A stretch of DNA of 64,000 bases from Lysinibacillus alkalisoli (GCF_014643595.1 NZ_BMJT01000005.1:229688-293687); one strand, 5' to 3'. Shown: positions 18,163 to 27,192, counted from the first letter of the stretch. Numbers and translations are program-made. Notes: generated by a model not told the origin, from the letters alone.

Positions 18163-18879
18163 TTAGCTATTATTTAATACTTCAGCGATATGCATAACTT
18201 TAATAGGCTTGCCCTCACGTGTAATACGTCCACCAATATTAATTAAACAACCTGCGTCTGCACCGATTAAATAATCAGCGCTTGTTTCTTCAACTGTACA
18301 TACTTTTTCGTCTACCATTTGTCCTGAGATGTCACCCATCTTAACTGAAAACGTACCGCCAAAGCCGCAACAACGATCTTTGTCTGGCATTTCGATATAC
18401 GTAAGTCCTTCAACAGCTTGCAACAACTGGAGCGGAGGATTTTTAACGCCAAGTAGACGCGTCATATGACAGGAGCTATGATACGTAGCAGTGCCGTCTA
18501 GTTTAGCGCCCACGTCTACAATGTTTAAAACATTTACAATAAAATCCGTTAGCTCATACGTTTTATCCGCGAGCGCCTGTGCCTTTGGATGCCAAACTGC
18601 ATCGTCTTTAAATACGTGTGGGTACTCGGTAAACATATAAGCGCACGAGCCTGACGGCGAAACAACATACTCCGCATGCTCAAATGTGGTAATCATTTTC
18701 TTCATTGCTTTTTTTGTTTCTTCTACATAGCCGCTATTATAAGCCGGTTGCCCACAACAAATTTGTCCTTCAGGGAAATCAACCTCACAGCCAAGCTTCT
18801 CCAATAGCTCAACTGTTGCTTTACCGACATTGCCTTGAAACAGATCTACTAAGCAAGTAGCGAATAACGTTACTTTCAT
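18163..18879 (-). CDS. lutA: Lactate utilization protein LutA (cysteine-rich CCG-domain protein)
   Basis: 238 residues from the ATG at 18879, with AAAGGAGTG at proper distance; an in-frame ATG at 18900 has none. Two CCG-type cysteine-rich repeats are visible: CLVDLF with [10 protein letters not shown], and HSSCHM with [11 protein letters not shown]. This pattern matches glycolate oxidase/heterodisulfide reductase subunits. It works with LutB and LutC to convert L-lactate to pyruvate. A 13-bp palindrome at 18909-18921, shared with the lactate permease promoter, lies immediately upstream. Confidence 0.93.
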   Translation of the reverse strand: MKVTLFATCLVDLFQGNVGKATVELLEKLGCEVDFPEGQICCGQPAYNSGYVEETKKAMKKMITTFEHAEYVVSPSGSCAYMFTEYPHVFKDDAVWHPKAQALADKTYELTDFIVNVLNIVDVGAKLDGTATYHSSCHMTRLLGVKNPPLQLLQAVEGLTYIEMPDKDRCCGFGGTFSVKMGDISGQMVDEKVCTVEETSADYLIGADAGCLINIGGRITREGKPIKVMHIAEVLNNS

Positions 18880-18908
18880 CACTGTCACTCCTTTTATCAA
18901 ATCGACAG

Positions 18909-18936
18909 GTCATCAGATGACTTTGAAAACATCATA
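18909..18936 (-). promoter_or_regulatory. lutABC -10 box and probable LutR operator
   Basis: On the minus strand TATGAT (18931-18936) is a good -10; no clear -35 lies 17 bp above it. Nine bases downstream is the perfect palindrome GTCATC-A-GATGAC (18909-18921), at the expected transcription start. The core TCATCNGATGA recurs upstream of the lactate permease (19864-19874). Assignment to LutR rests on shared position, on the GntR gene lying between the two copies, and on the symmetry. Confidence 0.7.
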
Positions 18937-19010
18937 CTACAAACCACAATCGAAAAGAAAGGAATTTTCAAAAAAATTCACATAGCGCGTGAAAAAATGT
19001 GTTTTTCGGC

Positions 19011-19045
19011 AAAAAAATAACCTGAAATAGCATCAGGTTATTTTT
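19011..19045 (-). terminator. Rho-independent terminator of lutR
   Basis: Nine-bp stem ATAACCTGA / TCAGGTTAT with a 7-base loop and a T run on the minus strand (A run 19011-19017). It overlaps the lutR stop, so lutABC needs its own promoter downstream. Confidence 0.85.
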
Positions 19046-19748
19046 GTTCAATATGTTGAATAAGCGTAGCACGTACATTATCTAAGTGAAATCGCATAGC
19101 GTCTTCAGCTGCAGGCGCGTCTTGTGCAAGGATAGCAAGGTAAATATTTTTATGTTGTACAAATAGTTGCTCCGTCGTCGTTTTTTCAGAGTACAGCCAA
19201 ATGCGTCGTGTTTCACGCATAATATCAATCATCGTTTCGGATACTTGCGCTAATAAATGCTCAAGCATAGGGTTTTGGGTAGCGCGAGCAATAGCGGAGT
19301 GAAAATTATAATCTGTGCTTTCACCTAACTCGTGGTCGCCATGTGTATATTGCATCTTTGTTAAAATATTTTCGAGCACAGTGAGGTCGTCAGCTGTGCG
19401 ATTTTGTGCTGCCTTGCCTGCAATACCAATTTCTAAAATTTGGCGCATCTCAAGTAAATGTTCAATGTCTGTTTGATTCAATTGTGGTGCAAAGGGAAAC
19501 AGTAAATCTTGCTTAGGAGGTTCAATAACAAATGTGCCAGAGCCTTGTTTGATTTCAATAAGCCCCATCGCTTTGATAGCGGCAAGTGCTTCACGTACAG
19601 CAGAGCGGCTTACTTGTAATTGCTCAGCTAATTGTTCCACAGAGTCTAAACGATCACCTGGCTGCAGTTTGCCAGAAGTAATAGATTCGAGTAAGACGTC
19701 TGCAACTTCCTCGTAAATTTTTTTGGTTTTAATTTTTTTATAAGCCAA
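19038..19748 (-). CDS. lutR: GntR/FadR-family regulator, LutR-like
   Basis: 236 residues, TTG start with GAGGTGG at 19754-19760. Residues 1-75 are a GntR winged helix (SGKLQPGDRL, QLQVSRSAVREALAAI, QGSGTFV); residues about 95-225 are an FCD effector domain with histidines usually involved in metal-assisted binding of carboxylates (NFHSAIA). By analogy with LutR of B. subtilis it should repress lactate use until lactate is present. It lies between the two targets, lutABC downstream and the divergent permease upstream, both carrying the same palindrome. Confidence 0.85.
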   Translation of the reverse strand: MAYKKIKTKKIYEEVADVLLESITSGKLQPGDRLDSVEQLAEQLQVSRSAVREALAAIKAMGLIEIKQGSGTFVIEPPKQDLLFPFAPQLNQTDIEHLLEMRQILEIGIAGKAAQNRTADDLTVLENILTKMQYTHGDHELGESTDYNFHSAIARATQNPMLEHLLAQVSETMIDIMRETRRIWLYSEKTTTEQLFVQHKNIYLAILAQDAPAAEDAMRFHLDNVRATLIQHIEQK

Positions 19749-19822
19749 TTATGCCACCTCATTACATACTAATTCCTTTTATTATACAACATTATAGAAT
19801 TTGAGAATTTTTAAAAAACATA

Positions 19823-19875
19823 TTGAATGTTTAGAATTTAATAACTATAATCATATCATCTAATCATCTGATGAC
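19823..19875 (+). promoter_or_regulatory. Promoter of the lactate permease-pyc operon with probable LutR operator
   Basis: TTGAAT (19823-19828), a 17-bp spacer and TATAAT (19846-19851) form a near-consensus SigA promoter. The palindrome TCATC-T-GATGA at 19864-19874 starts 12 bp after the -10, overlapping the start of transcription, and shares its core with the lutA site. Such placement predicts repression by blocking RNA polymerase. Confidence 0.75.
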
Positions 19876-19913
19876 TTTTAAGGTGAGAAGAAAATGAAGG
19901 GGGAGAGAAGAAT

Positions 19914-21581
19914 ATGAGTTTCACGCAGAATTTCACAGCTGTTGGCGATAGTTTATGGTTATCAGCCTTAGTAGCCATTATCCCGATTTTGTATTTCTTT
20001 TGGGCATTAGCCATTAAAAAAATGAAGGGGTATGTAGCTGGCTTTACAACATTACTAGTGGCATTGGTATTAGCTGTATTTGCTTACCAGATGCCAGTAG
20101 CGACTGCATTAATGTCTGCTACACAAGGGGCAGTTTACGGTTTATTACCAATTGGTTGGATTATTGTAACATCGGTGTTTTTATATAATATCACCGTAAA
20201 AACAGGACAATTTAATATTATTCGTTCGTCGGTACTGTCCATTACAGAAGACCGACGCATTCAAGCATTACTCGTAGCGTTTTCATTTGGCGCATTTCTA
20301 GAAGGTGCAGCAGGATTTGGGGCTCCTGTAGCTATTTCAGCAGCTCTGTTAGTGGGGCTAGGTTTTAATCCGTTAACAGCAGCAGGACTTTGTTTGATTG
20401 CCAACACAGCACCTGTAGCTTTTGGTGCGATTGGTGTGCCAATTACAGCAATGGAGGGGCCTACAGGGATTGCAGCAATGGAGATTTCTAAAATGGTGGG
20501 ACGTCAATTACCATTTTTAGCTGTATTTATCCCATTTATTTTAGTGATGATTATGGTAGGTTTTAAAAAGACATTAGAAGTGTTACCCGCTATTATTGTG
20601 TCAGGCGTATCATTTGCGATTACACAATTTTTAAGCTCAAACTTCTTAGGGCCTGAGTTACCAGACGTATTATCAGCATTAGTATCATTGTTTGCACTAG
20701 CATTATTTATGAAGGTATGGCAACCTAAAACAATTTATCGTTTTGCATCTGATGATGAGGTTGCAGCACAAGAAGAAAAATACAGTGCACGTAAGATTAC
20801 ATTAGCGTGGTCACCATTTATTGTCTTAACCGCATTTATCTCGTTATGGGGGATTCCAGTTATTAAAAAGGCGTTGATTGGTGTATACGAGGGCGATAAC
20901 ATCGTACTACAAGGTGTTAATGTATTAGGTAAGTGGTTAACATTTTATCCTGAGGTTCCCTTCTTGCATAATCTTGTCATTAACGGCGCAACAAATGAGC
21001 CAATTCCAGCGCTTTATAAGCTTGAAATTTTAGGCGCAGCAGGGACAGCGATTTTACTTGCGGCAATTGTAACGAAGTTTTTATTTAACGTAAAGTGGTC
21101 AATGTTCTTCCATATTTTTTCTAGTACAGTAAACGAGATCAAATATCCATTACTCACGATATGTTTTGTCGTAGGGTATTCATATGTCACAAATGCTGCT
21201 GGTATGATGACAACACTTGGTTTGGTGTTAGCTAAAACAGGTATGTTATTCCCGTTCTTTTCACCAGTGCTTGGTTGGCTTGGTGTATTTATTACAGGTT
21301 CAGATACTTCTGCCAACGTATTATTTGCAAAATTGCAACAGGTTACGGCAGGCTCAGTTGGTATGGACCCAGTGCTTGCCCTTGCAGCTAATTCATCTGG
21401 TGGTGTTACAGGTAAAATGATTTCGCCTCAATCCATTGCAGTCGCAGCAGCGGCAGTTGGCTTAGTAGGGCGTGAGTCAGAATTACTGCGTTTCACACTT
21501 AAGTACAGTTTATGGCTACTACTTGCGATTTGTATAATGACATTTTTACAAAGTAATGTACTATCATTCATGATTCCATAG
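19914..21581 (+). CDS. lldP: L-lactate permease (LctP family)
   Basis: 555 residues with 12 or more membrane segments; the length matches LldP/LutP. Family motifs visible include the GAFLEGAAGFGAPVAIS stretch (about 123-139) and FITGSDTSANVLFAKLQ with NSSGGVTGKMISPQSIAVA near the C terminus. It imports L-lactate (often glycolate too) with protons or sodium. It is divergent from lutR and, with only 11 bp to the next gene, co-transcribed with pyruvate carboxylase. B. subtilis names the corresponding gene lutP. Confidence 0.92.
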   Translation: MSFTQNFTAVGDSLWLSALVAIIPILYFFWALAIKKMKGYVAGFTTLLVALVLAVFAYQMPVATALMSATQGAVYGLLPIGWIIVTSVFLYNITVKTGQFNIIRSSVLSITEDRRIQALLVAFSFGAFLEGAAGFGAPVAISAALLVGLGFNPLTAAGLCLIANTAPVAFGAIGVPITAMEGPTGIAAMEISKMVGRQLPFLAVFIPFILVMIMVGFKKTLEVLPAIIVSGVSFAITQFLSSNFLGPELPDVLSALVSLFALALFMKVWQPKTIYRFASDDEVAAQEEKYSARKITLAWSPFIVLTAFISLWGIPVIKKALIGVYEGDNIVLQGVNVLGKWLTFYPEVPFLHNLVINGATNEPIPALYKLEILGAAGTAILLAAIVTKFLFNVKWSMFFHIFSSTVNEIKYPLLTICFVVGYSYVTNAAGMMTTLGLVLAKTGMLFPFFSPVLGWLGVFITGSDTSANVLFAKLQQVTAGSVGMDPVLALAANSSGGVTGKMISPQSIAVAAAAVGLVGRESELLRFTLKYSLWLLLAICIMTFLQSNVLSFMIP

Positions 21582-21592
21582 GGGGTAAGGAA

Positions 21593-24500
21593 ATGACAAC
21601 GATTCAAAAGATTTTAGTCGCAAACCGAGGAGAGATTGCGATTCGCGTATTTCGTGCATGTACTGAGCTTAACATGCAAACGGTTGCAATTTATTCTAGT
21701 GAGGATAGTGGATCGTACCATCGTTATAAGGCAGATGAAGCCTATTTAGTTGGTAAAGGTAAAAAGCCTATTGATGCTTATTTAGATATCGAAGGAATTT
21801 TAGCGATTGCAAAGGAAGCGAATGTGGATGCGATTCACCCAGGTTACGGCTTTTTATCTGAAAACGTAGACTTTGCACGCCGTTGTGAAGAAGAAGGTAT
21901 TGTTTTCATCGGACCAAAATCAGAACAACTTGATATGTTTGGAGATAAGGTGAAGGCACGTGAGCAAGCAATTGCAGCGGCTATCCCTGTTATCCCTGGT
22001 ACAGACGGCCCTGTAGAGAGTTTACAAGAAGTACAAGATTTTGTAGATGCTAATGGCTTACCCGTGATGATTAAAGCATCACTCGGTGGTGGTGGTCGTG
22101 GTATGCGTATGGTACAAAAAATTGAAGACCTTGCCGCTTCGTATGAGCGTGCGAAGTCAGAGGCAAAGGCAGCGTTTGGCTCGGATGACGTATATGTTGA
22201 AAAATGTATCGTTGAACCAAAGCATATTGAAGTGCAAATTATTGGTGATGCATATGGCAATATTGTGCATTTATATGAGCGTGATTGCTCCATCCAACGT
22301 CGCCATCAAAAGGTTGTAGAGATTGCACCATCAAACTCTATTAGCAAAGAGTTGCGTCAGCGTATTTGTGATGCGGCTGTTAAGCTAATGAAAAATATTA
22401 ATTATATTAATGCGGGTACTGTGGAGTTTTTAGTAGCAGGCGATGAATTTTACTTCATTGAGGTTAACCCAAGGATCCAAGTTGAACATACAATTACAGA
22501 AATGATTACAGGTATTGATATTGTGCACACGCAAATTAAAGTAGCCCAAGGTTATGCGTTGCATGGCAAAGAAATCAAGATGCCACAGCAACAAGATATA
22601 CCGCTATTTGGCTTTGCGATTCAATCGCGTGTAACAACAGAAGATGCACAAAATGACTTTATGCCAGATACAGGTAAGCTAATGGTGTACCGTTCAAGCG
22701 GTGGCTTTGGTGTGCGTTTAGATGCGGGGAATGGCTTCCAAGGTGCTGTTGTAACCCCTCACTACGATTCATTACTTGTTAAAATTTCGACATGGGGCAC
22801 AACATTTGAAGAAGCGGCGACGAAGATGGTACGTAACTTAAGTGAGTTCCGTATTCGCGGTGTTAAAACAAACATTCCGTTCCTTAGCAATGTTGTGGCG
22901 CATCAAAACTTCCTATCAGGCGAGTTTAATACAAGTTTTATTGATACAACACGAGAGTTATTTAATATCGAAAAGCGTAAAGACCGTGGTACGAAGTTAT
23001 TAAATTACATCGGCAATGTTACCTTAAATGGCTTTCCAGGCATTGAAAAACGTAAAAAACCGATTTTAGATCATCCTGTTAAACCAAAAATTATAACCGA
23101 CCTTAAACCATTTGGTACAAAACAGATTTTAGATGAGCAAGGTGCGGATGGTTTAGTAAATTGGATTAAGGCGCAAAGTGATGTGCTACTAACAGATACA
23201 ACATTCCGTGATGCGCATCAATCCTTACTAGCGACGCGCGTGCGCTCGCAGGACTTATACCAAATTGCAGACGAAACAAGTCATTTACTGCACAACTTCT
23301 TCTCATTAGAAATGTGGGGCGGTGCAACGTTTGATGTATCTTACCGCTTCCTAAGTGAAGACCCTTGGGCGCGCTTAGAAAAGCTACGTAAGCAAATTCC
23401 AAACGTGTTATTCCAAATGTTGTTCCGTGGTAGTAACGCGGTAGGTTACTCCAACTACCCAAACAATGTAATCCGTGAATTTATTAAAGAGTCAGCGCAA
23501 TCAGGTATTGATGTATTCCGTATTTTTGACTCATTAAACTGGGTTAAAGCGATGGAAGTTGCGATTGATGAAACAAGAGCACAAGGCAAAATTGCCGAAG
23601 CAACGATTTGCTATACAGGCGATATTTTAGACCCAAGCCGAACAAAATATACCATTGATTACTATAAAGACATGGCGCGTGAGCTTGAAAAAACAGGTGC
23701 ACATATTTTAGCCATTAAAGATATGGCAGGCTTATTAAAGCCAGAAGCTGCTTACCGTTTAATTTCGGAGTTGAAAGAAGCAGTAGATTTACCAATCCAT
23801 TTGCATACGCATGATACGAGTGGTAATGGTAACTTCCTTTATGCGCGTGCCATTGATGCAGGTGTAGATATTATTGATACAGCATTAGGCTCAATGGCAG
23901 GCTTAACTTCACAGCCAAGTGCTAACTCACTGTACTATGCGATGGCAGGTAATGAACGTAAGGTGCGCGCGGATATTGACGGGCTACAAAAGCTGTCTGC
24001 CTATTGGGGCGATGTGCGTAAGTATTACATTGACTTTGAGTCAGGTATGAATGCACCCCATGCAGATGTTTATAAGCATGAGATGCCAGGCGGTCAATAC
24101 AGTAATTTACAACAACAAGCAAAAGCAGTAGGACTTGGCGGACGTTGGGATGAAGTGCAAGACATGTACGCTACAGTTAATCTAATGTTTGGTGATGTCG
24201 TTAAAGTAACACCGTCATCAAAAGTTGTAGGGGACATGGCATTATTTATGGTGCAAAATGATTTAACAGCACAAAATATTTATGAGCGCGGCGTTGCTAT
24301 GGACTTCCCTGACTCAGTAATTGAGTTCTTCCAAGGTTATTTAGGGCAGCCACATGGTGGTTTTCCACAAAAACTACAAGCACTAATTTTAAAAGACCGT
24401 GAAGTGATTACAGATTTACCAGGTGATTTACTAGCGCCTGTTAATTTTGAACAACTTGCAGATGTATTAGATGAGCGTTTAGGACGCACACCAACGAATC

Positions 24501-25024
24501 AAGAGTTATTGGCGTACGCACTTTACCCTAAAGTATTTGAGCAATATACTAAAACATTTGATCAATACAGTGACCTTTCCGTTTTAGATACGCCAACCTT
24601 CCTTTATGGTTTACGTTTAGGTGAGGAGATTGAGGTTGAAATCGAAAAAGGTAAAACACTTATTATTAAATTAGTATCAGTAGGTGAGCCACAGCATGAT
24701 GGTACGCGTGTGATGTACTTTGAATTAAACGGTCAATCACGTGAAATTATTATTCAAGATATGACGGTTGAATTGGATCATGTTGCAGCAGTTAAGGCTG
24801 ACCCTGCTAATCCCAAACAAATTGGCGCGACTATGCCAGGTACCATGTTGAAAGTAGTTGTCTCCAAAGGCGCTAAAGTTAGCCGAGGCGACCATTTATT
24901 AATTACGGAGGCCATGAAGATGGAAACAACTGTACAAGCGCCGATGGATGGTATCGTGAAAGAAATTTATACAACAGCAGGTGACGCCATTTCAACAGGC
25001 GATTTATTAATAGAGCTAGCATAA
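21593..25024 (+). CDS. pyc: Pyruvate carboxylase
   Basis: 1143 residues, the normal single-chain length. Order: biotin carboxylase (about 1-450; ATP-grasp glycine loop GGGGRGMR), carboxyltransferase TIM barrel (about 530-800; DTTFRDAHQSL, metal-binding HLHTHDTSG), allosteric/PC tetramerisation region, and a C-terminal biotinyl domain with EAMKMET, Lys1109 being the biotin site. It fixes bicarbonate onto pyruvate to give oxaloacetate, feeding the citric acid cycle and gluconeogenesis. It sits 11 bp behind the lactate permease and appears to have no promoter of its own, so lactate uptake, oxidation to pyruvate and conversion to oxaloacetate would be switched on together. In B. subtilis pyc is next to ctaA instead. 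Confidence 0.97.
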   Translation: MTTIQKILVANRGEIAIRVFRACTELNMQTVAIYSSEDSGSYHRYKADEAYLVGKGKKPIDAYLDIEGILAIAKEANVDAIHPGYGFLSENVDFARRCEEEGIVFIGPKSEQLDMFGDKVKAREQAIAAAIPVIPGTDGPVESLQEVQDFVDANGLPVMIKASLGGGGRGMRMVQKIEDLAASYERAKSEAKAAFGSDDVYVEKCIVEPKHIEVQIIGDAYGNIVHLYERDCSIQRRHQKVVEIAPSNSISKELRQRICDAAVKLMKNINYINAGTVEFLVAGDEFYFIEVNPRIQVEHTITEMITGIDIVHTQIKVAQGYALHGKEIKMPQQQDIPLFGFAIQSRVTTEDAQNDFMPDTGKLMVYRSSGGFGVRLDAGNGFQGAVVTPHYDSLLVKISTWGTTFEEAATKMVRNLSEFRIRGVKTNIPFLSNVVAHQNFLSGEFNTSFIDTTRELFNIEKRKDRGTKLLNYIGNVTLNGFPGIEKRKKPILDHPVKPKIITDLKPFGTKQILDEQGADGLVNWIKAQSDVLLTDTTFRDAHQSLLATRVRSQDLYQIADETSHLLHNFFSLEMWGGATFDVSYRFLSEDPWARLEKLRKQIPNVLFQMLFRGSNAVGYSNYPNNVIREFIKESAQSGIDVFRIFDSLNWVKAMEVAIDETRAQGKIAEATICYTGDILDPSRTKYTIDYYKDMARELEKTGAHILAIKDMAGLLKPEAAYRLISELKEAVDLPIHLHTHDTSGNGNFLYARAIDAGVDIIDTALGSMAGLTSQPSANSLYYAMAGNERKVRADIDGLQKLSAYWGDVRKYYIDFESGMNAPHADVYKHEMPGGQYSNLQQQAKAVGLGGRWDEVQDMYATVNLMFGDVVKVTPSSKVVGDMALFMVQNDLTAQNIYERGVAMDFPDSVIEFFQGYLGQPHGGFPQKLQALILKDREVITDLPGDLLAPVNFEQLADVLDERLGRTPTNQELLAYALYPKVFEQYTKTFDQYSDLSVLDTPTFLYGLRLGEEIEVEIEKGKTLIIKLVSVGEPQHDGTRVMYFELNGQSREIIIQDMTVELDHVAAVKADPANPKQIGATMPGTMLKVVVSKGAKVSRGDHLLITEAMKMETTVQAPMDGIVKEIYTTAGDAISTGDLLIELA

Positions 25025-25105
25025 TAAAATCGCAGGCTATGCTATGAATGGAGTTTGATAGCGACAAACGTCAAGTAGACATACAAAAGATGCTGATAAA
25101 TGAAT

Positions 25106-25145
25106 AAGTGGTAAAGGGACGTGTATGTCTCTTTACCACTTGTTT
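25106..25145. terminator. Hairpin terminator between pyc and convergent DUF3055 gene
   Basis: A 15-bp stem AAGTGGTAAAGGGAC / GTCTCTTTACCACTT with one wobble and loop GTGTAT. The T run after it is weak on the plus strand. The same 11-bp stem start AAGTGGTAAAG recurs at 46284-46294. Confidence 0.75.
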
Positions 25146-25158
25146 AGTTCAAGTATTT

Positions 25159-25425
25159 TTATGCTAATAATTCTGTTAAATACTCACGTAGTTCAACTGT
25201 TTCCGCCTCTGTGCGGTTATATACTTGCTCTAAGTAGCCAGGCTCTTCTACATCATCTGGACCAATAATGGCAAAGCGTCCAAATTGAATATCTAGCACA
25301 AGCACTTTGCCAAAAAAGCGAGTGGATTGTAAAATAGCCAAATCATAGCGTTGTGTTTTACCAGCAAAGCTGACAAACCTCGTTTTTGTGTCTTCCAAAT
25401 CATCATATAAGAAAAAACGTTCCAT
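25159..25425 (-). CDS. DUF3055 family small protein
   Basis: 88 residues, acidic, predicted soluble, no signal peptide. The pattern FFLYDDLEDTKTRFVSF, then LAILQST, KVLVLDIQ and GRFAIIGPDD followed by an acidic helical tail matches my memory of the DUF3055 family found beside yutE in Bacillales. Function unknown. It is read on the minus strand, divergent from yutE, with a plausible GGGG site before the ATG. Confidence 0.7.
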   Translation of the reverse strand: MERFFLYDDLEDTKTRFVSFAGKTQRYDLAILQSTRFFGKVLVLDIQFGRFAIIGPDDVEEPGYLEQVYNRTEAETVELREYLTELLA

Positions 25426-25513
25426 CGGTTTTATCCCCTTCCAAATATATAGATATGGTACTATAGAAGAGAATAGACAATCAACTTTTTAAGTTTGAAA
25501 TGGAGGCATTATT

Positions 25514-25963
25514 GTGTATTTTGTAGATCGAACAAAAATTACGAAAACATTGCAGCATTTAGATGATTTATTAGCTATTTTTGAGCAACAAGATAATTGG
25601 CAAAAAGATGCTATTCATCAGTTAGCATTGGAGCGTATCGCCCATAATGCGATGGAAGCTATGATGGATGTGGGTAATTTAATGATTGATGGTTTTATTA
25701 TGCGTGACCCAGGTAGTTATGAGGATATTATTGATATTTTATTAGATGAAAAAGTCATTACAAGTGAGATGGAGACACCATTGAAAGATGTAGTGGGGTT
25801 ACGTAAAATGTTAGTGCGCGAGTTTACACATGTTGATAATGAACAAGTTATTCAAGTGATGACAAGTAGTTTACAGGCGATGCAACAATTTACACCAGCT
25901 GTTCAAAACTATTTAACGCATGAATTGGGCCCTGTGTCTGCCTTTTCACCAGAGGAAGCTTAA
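25514..25963 (+). CDS. yutE: YutE family, HepT-like (DUF86) protein
   Basis: 149 residues, GTG start with TGGAGG at 25501-25506. It is all-helical, with the HepT-type core RX4-6H seen as REFTHVDNEQV (about 115-126) and ALERIAHNAMEAMMDVGN (about 38-55). HepT proteins can be the toxin of HEPN/MNT pairs, but no MNT nucleotidyltransferase is adjacent and the conserved yut context argues for a housekeeping role. The stop overlaps the next start as TAATG. Confidence 0.8.
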   Translation: MYFVDRTKITKTLQHLDDLLAIFEQQDNWQKDAIHQLALERIAHNAMEAMMDVGNLMIDGFIMRDPGSYEDIIDILLDEKVITSEMETPLKDVVGLRKMLVREFTHVDNEQVIQVMTSSLQAMQQFTPAVQNYLTHELGPVSAFSPEEA

Positions 25964-26727
25964 TGATGTATAAAGCGTATTGTTTTGATTTAGATGGTAC
26001 GGTATATACAGGAAAAGAGCCTATTGAAAGCGCTGTAACATTTATCCATCAATTACAAGCGCAAGGGATTGAACCTTTTTATATTACAAATAATGCATCC
26101 AAAACGGCAGAACAATTTCAACAAGCATTAGCTGCTATTCAGATACATGCACCTATTACCCATATTTATTCTAGTGCATTAGCAACGGGTAAATATATTG
26201 CCATGAATCATGCAGGTAAAACTGTGAGTATGATTGGCTCTGAGGGATTGCAAGATGCTTTAGCACGTGAGAATGTCCCAGTAGTAGAGGAAGGTGGCGA
26301 CATTTTTGTCATAGGTATTGACCAAAATCTCAATTACCTTTCACTTGCAAAGGCGGCAGTAGCTATGCAAAATGGAGCTATTTTTGTTTCAACTAATCCT
26401 GATATTAAATTCCCTTCTGAATATGGTTTCTTACCAGGTAATGGTGCTTTTACAGAGCTTGTTAGCCAAGTTTCAGGTGTTAAGCCTTTGTATATAGGAA
26501 AGCCGTCACCCGTCATGTTGGCGATTATTCAAGAAGAACATGGCTTTGCTAAAGATGAGATGGTAATGGTTGGCGATAATTACGATACGGACATTTTGTG
26601 TGGTATTACTTTTGGCATTGATACGATTCATGTAAATACAGGTGTTACCTCTACAGCAGAAGCGAAATTAAAGCAACAACAAGCTACACATCATGTGCAA
26701 ACATTAACAGATTTGATGCCTAAATAA
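25963..26727 (+). CDS. yutF: HAD-superfamily hydrolase, NagD-like, YutF
   Basis: 254 residues. HAD motif I DLDGTVYTG (about residues 9-17), motif II in ITNNASKT, motif III Lys near GKPSP and motif IV MVGDNYDTDI are all in place, with the NagD-type cap between motifs II and III. It should dephosphorylate a sugar phosphate or nucleotide; the substrate is unknown. It begins inside the yutE stop codon, so the two are translationally linked. Confidence 0.88.
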   Translation: MMYKAYCFDLDGTVYTGKEPIESAVTFIHQLQAQGIEPFYITNNASKTAEQFQQALAAIQIHAPITHIYSSALATGKYIAMNHAGKTVSMIGSEGLQDALARENVPVVEEGGDIFVIGIDQNLNYLSLAKAAVAMQNGAIFVSTNPDIKFPSEYGFLPGNGAFTELVSQVSGVKPLYIGKPSPVMLAIIQEEHGFAKDEMVMVGDNYDTDILCGITFGIDTIHVNTGVTSTAEAKLKQQQATHHVQTLTDLMPK

Positions 26728-26771
26728 TAAAAGGGTTGTGTGAAAGTATTTATTTTCGCACAGCCCTTTTT
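26728..26771. terminator. Bidirectional terminator between yutF and yuzB
   Basis: Stem AAAAGGGTTGTGTGAAA / TTTTCGCACAGCCCTTTT (slightly imperfect) with T run at 26767-26771, located between convergent genes. Confidence 0.85.
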
Positions 26772-26776
26772 GTTAT

Positions 26777-27013
26777 TTACCATAGCGGATTTTCTTCAAT
26801 AAATTGATAAATATTTTTCGTTAATTCTTCTGGCGTTGTAGCCTCTACGATTTCACCATTTACTAAAGCATAAAAAGCATTGTCACATTTTGTGCAATAA
26901 CTTAAACAGCCATACTCTAATACATCTATATTAGGATCATTTTCTAAAATTTCAAATGTTTCTTGTGCGCCATTTGCCAAGTTGCTCACGCAAAACTCAA
27001 CCATAGGATTCAA
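26777..27013 (-). CDS. yuzB: YuzB family protein (DUF1450)
   Basis: 78 residues, TTG start with AGAGGTGA six bases upstream (the in-frame ATG at 27004 is too far). Conserved features: VEFCVSNLANG at the start and LEYGCLSYCTKC, a cysteine set that could bind metal or a cluster. It is convergent with yutF and divergent from yutJ, as in B. subtilis. Function unknown. Confidence 0.85.
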   Translation of the reverse strand: MNPMVEFCVSNLANGAQETFEILENDPNIDVLEYGCLSYCTKCDNAFYALVNGEIVEATTPEELTKNIYQFIEENPLW

Positions 27014-27107
27014 GTGCTGTCACCTCTTTCATTCGTTATGCTACGCCCTTTTTACTAATGCGTCAATTATAACGTTTTTAAGGCGGCAAAGGAATATAAA
27101 ATATGAT

Positions 27108-27137
27108 ATTGTGAAATATATCACAATCATATATACT
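27108..27137 (+). promoter_or_regulatory. yutJ promoter overlapped by a Rex operator
   Basis: The sequence ATTGTGAAATATATCACAAT (27108-27127) is a perfect palindrome at its arms and fits the Rex consensus TTGTGA-N6-TCACAA without mismatch. TTGTGA (27109-27114) doubles as the -35 box, and TATACT (27132-27137) follows after exactly 17 bp. Rex represses when the NADH/NAD+ ratio is low and lets go when NADH rises, which suits an NADH dehydrogenase gene. Confidence 0.88.
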
Positions 27138-27192
27138 CTATTTATGGATACTTTGTGAACAGTAAAACAACCATTTGGAGAAGGAGCTTACT

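Noticed and set aside
19804..19819. -35 box for lutR on the minus strand
   Set aside because: Two TATAAT-like boxes exist (19781-19796) but no hexamer close to TTGACA at proper distance.
25514..26727. yutE-yutF as a HepT toxin-antitoxin pair
   Set aside because: The neighbour is a HAD phosphatase, not an MNT nucleotidyltransferase, and the pair is conserved in the yut block.
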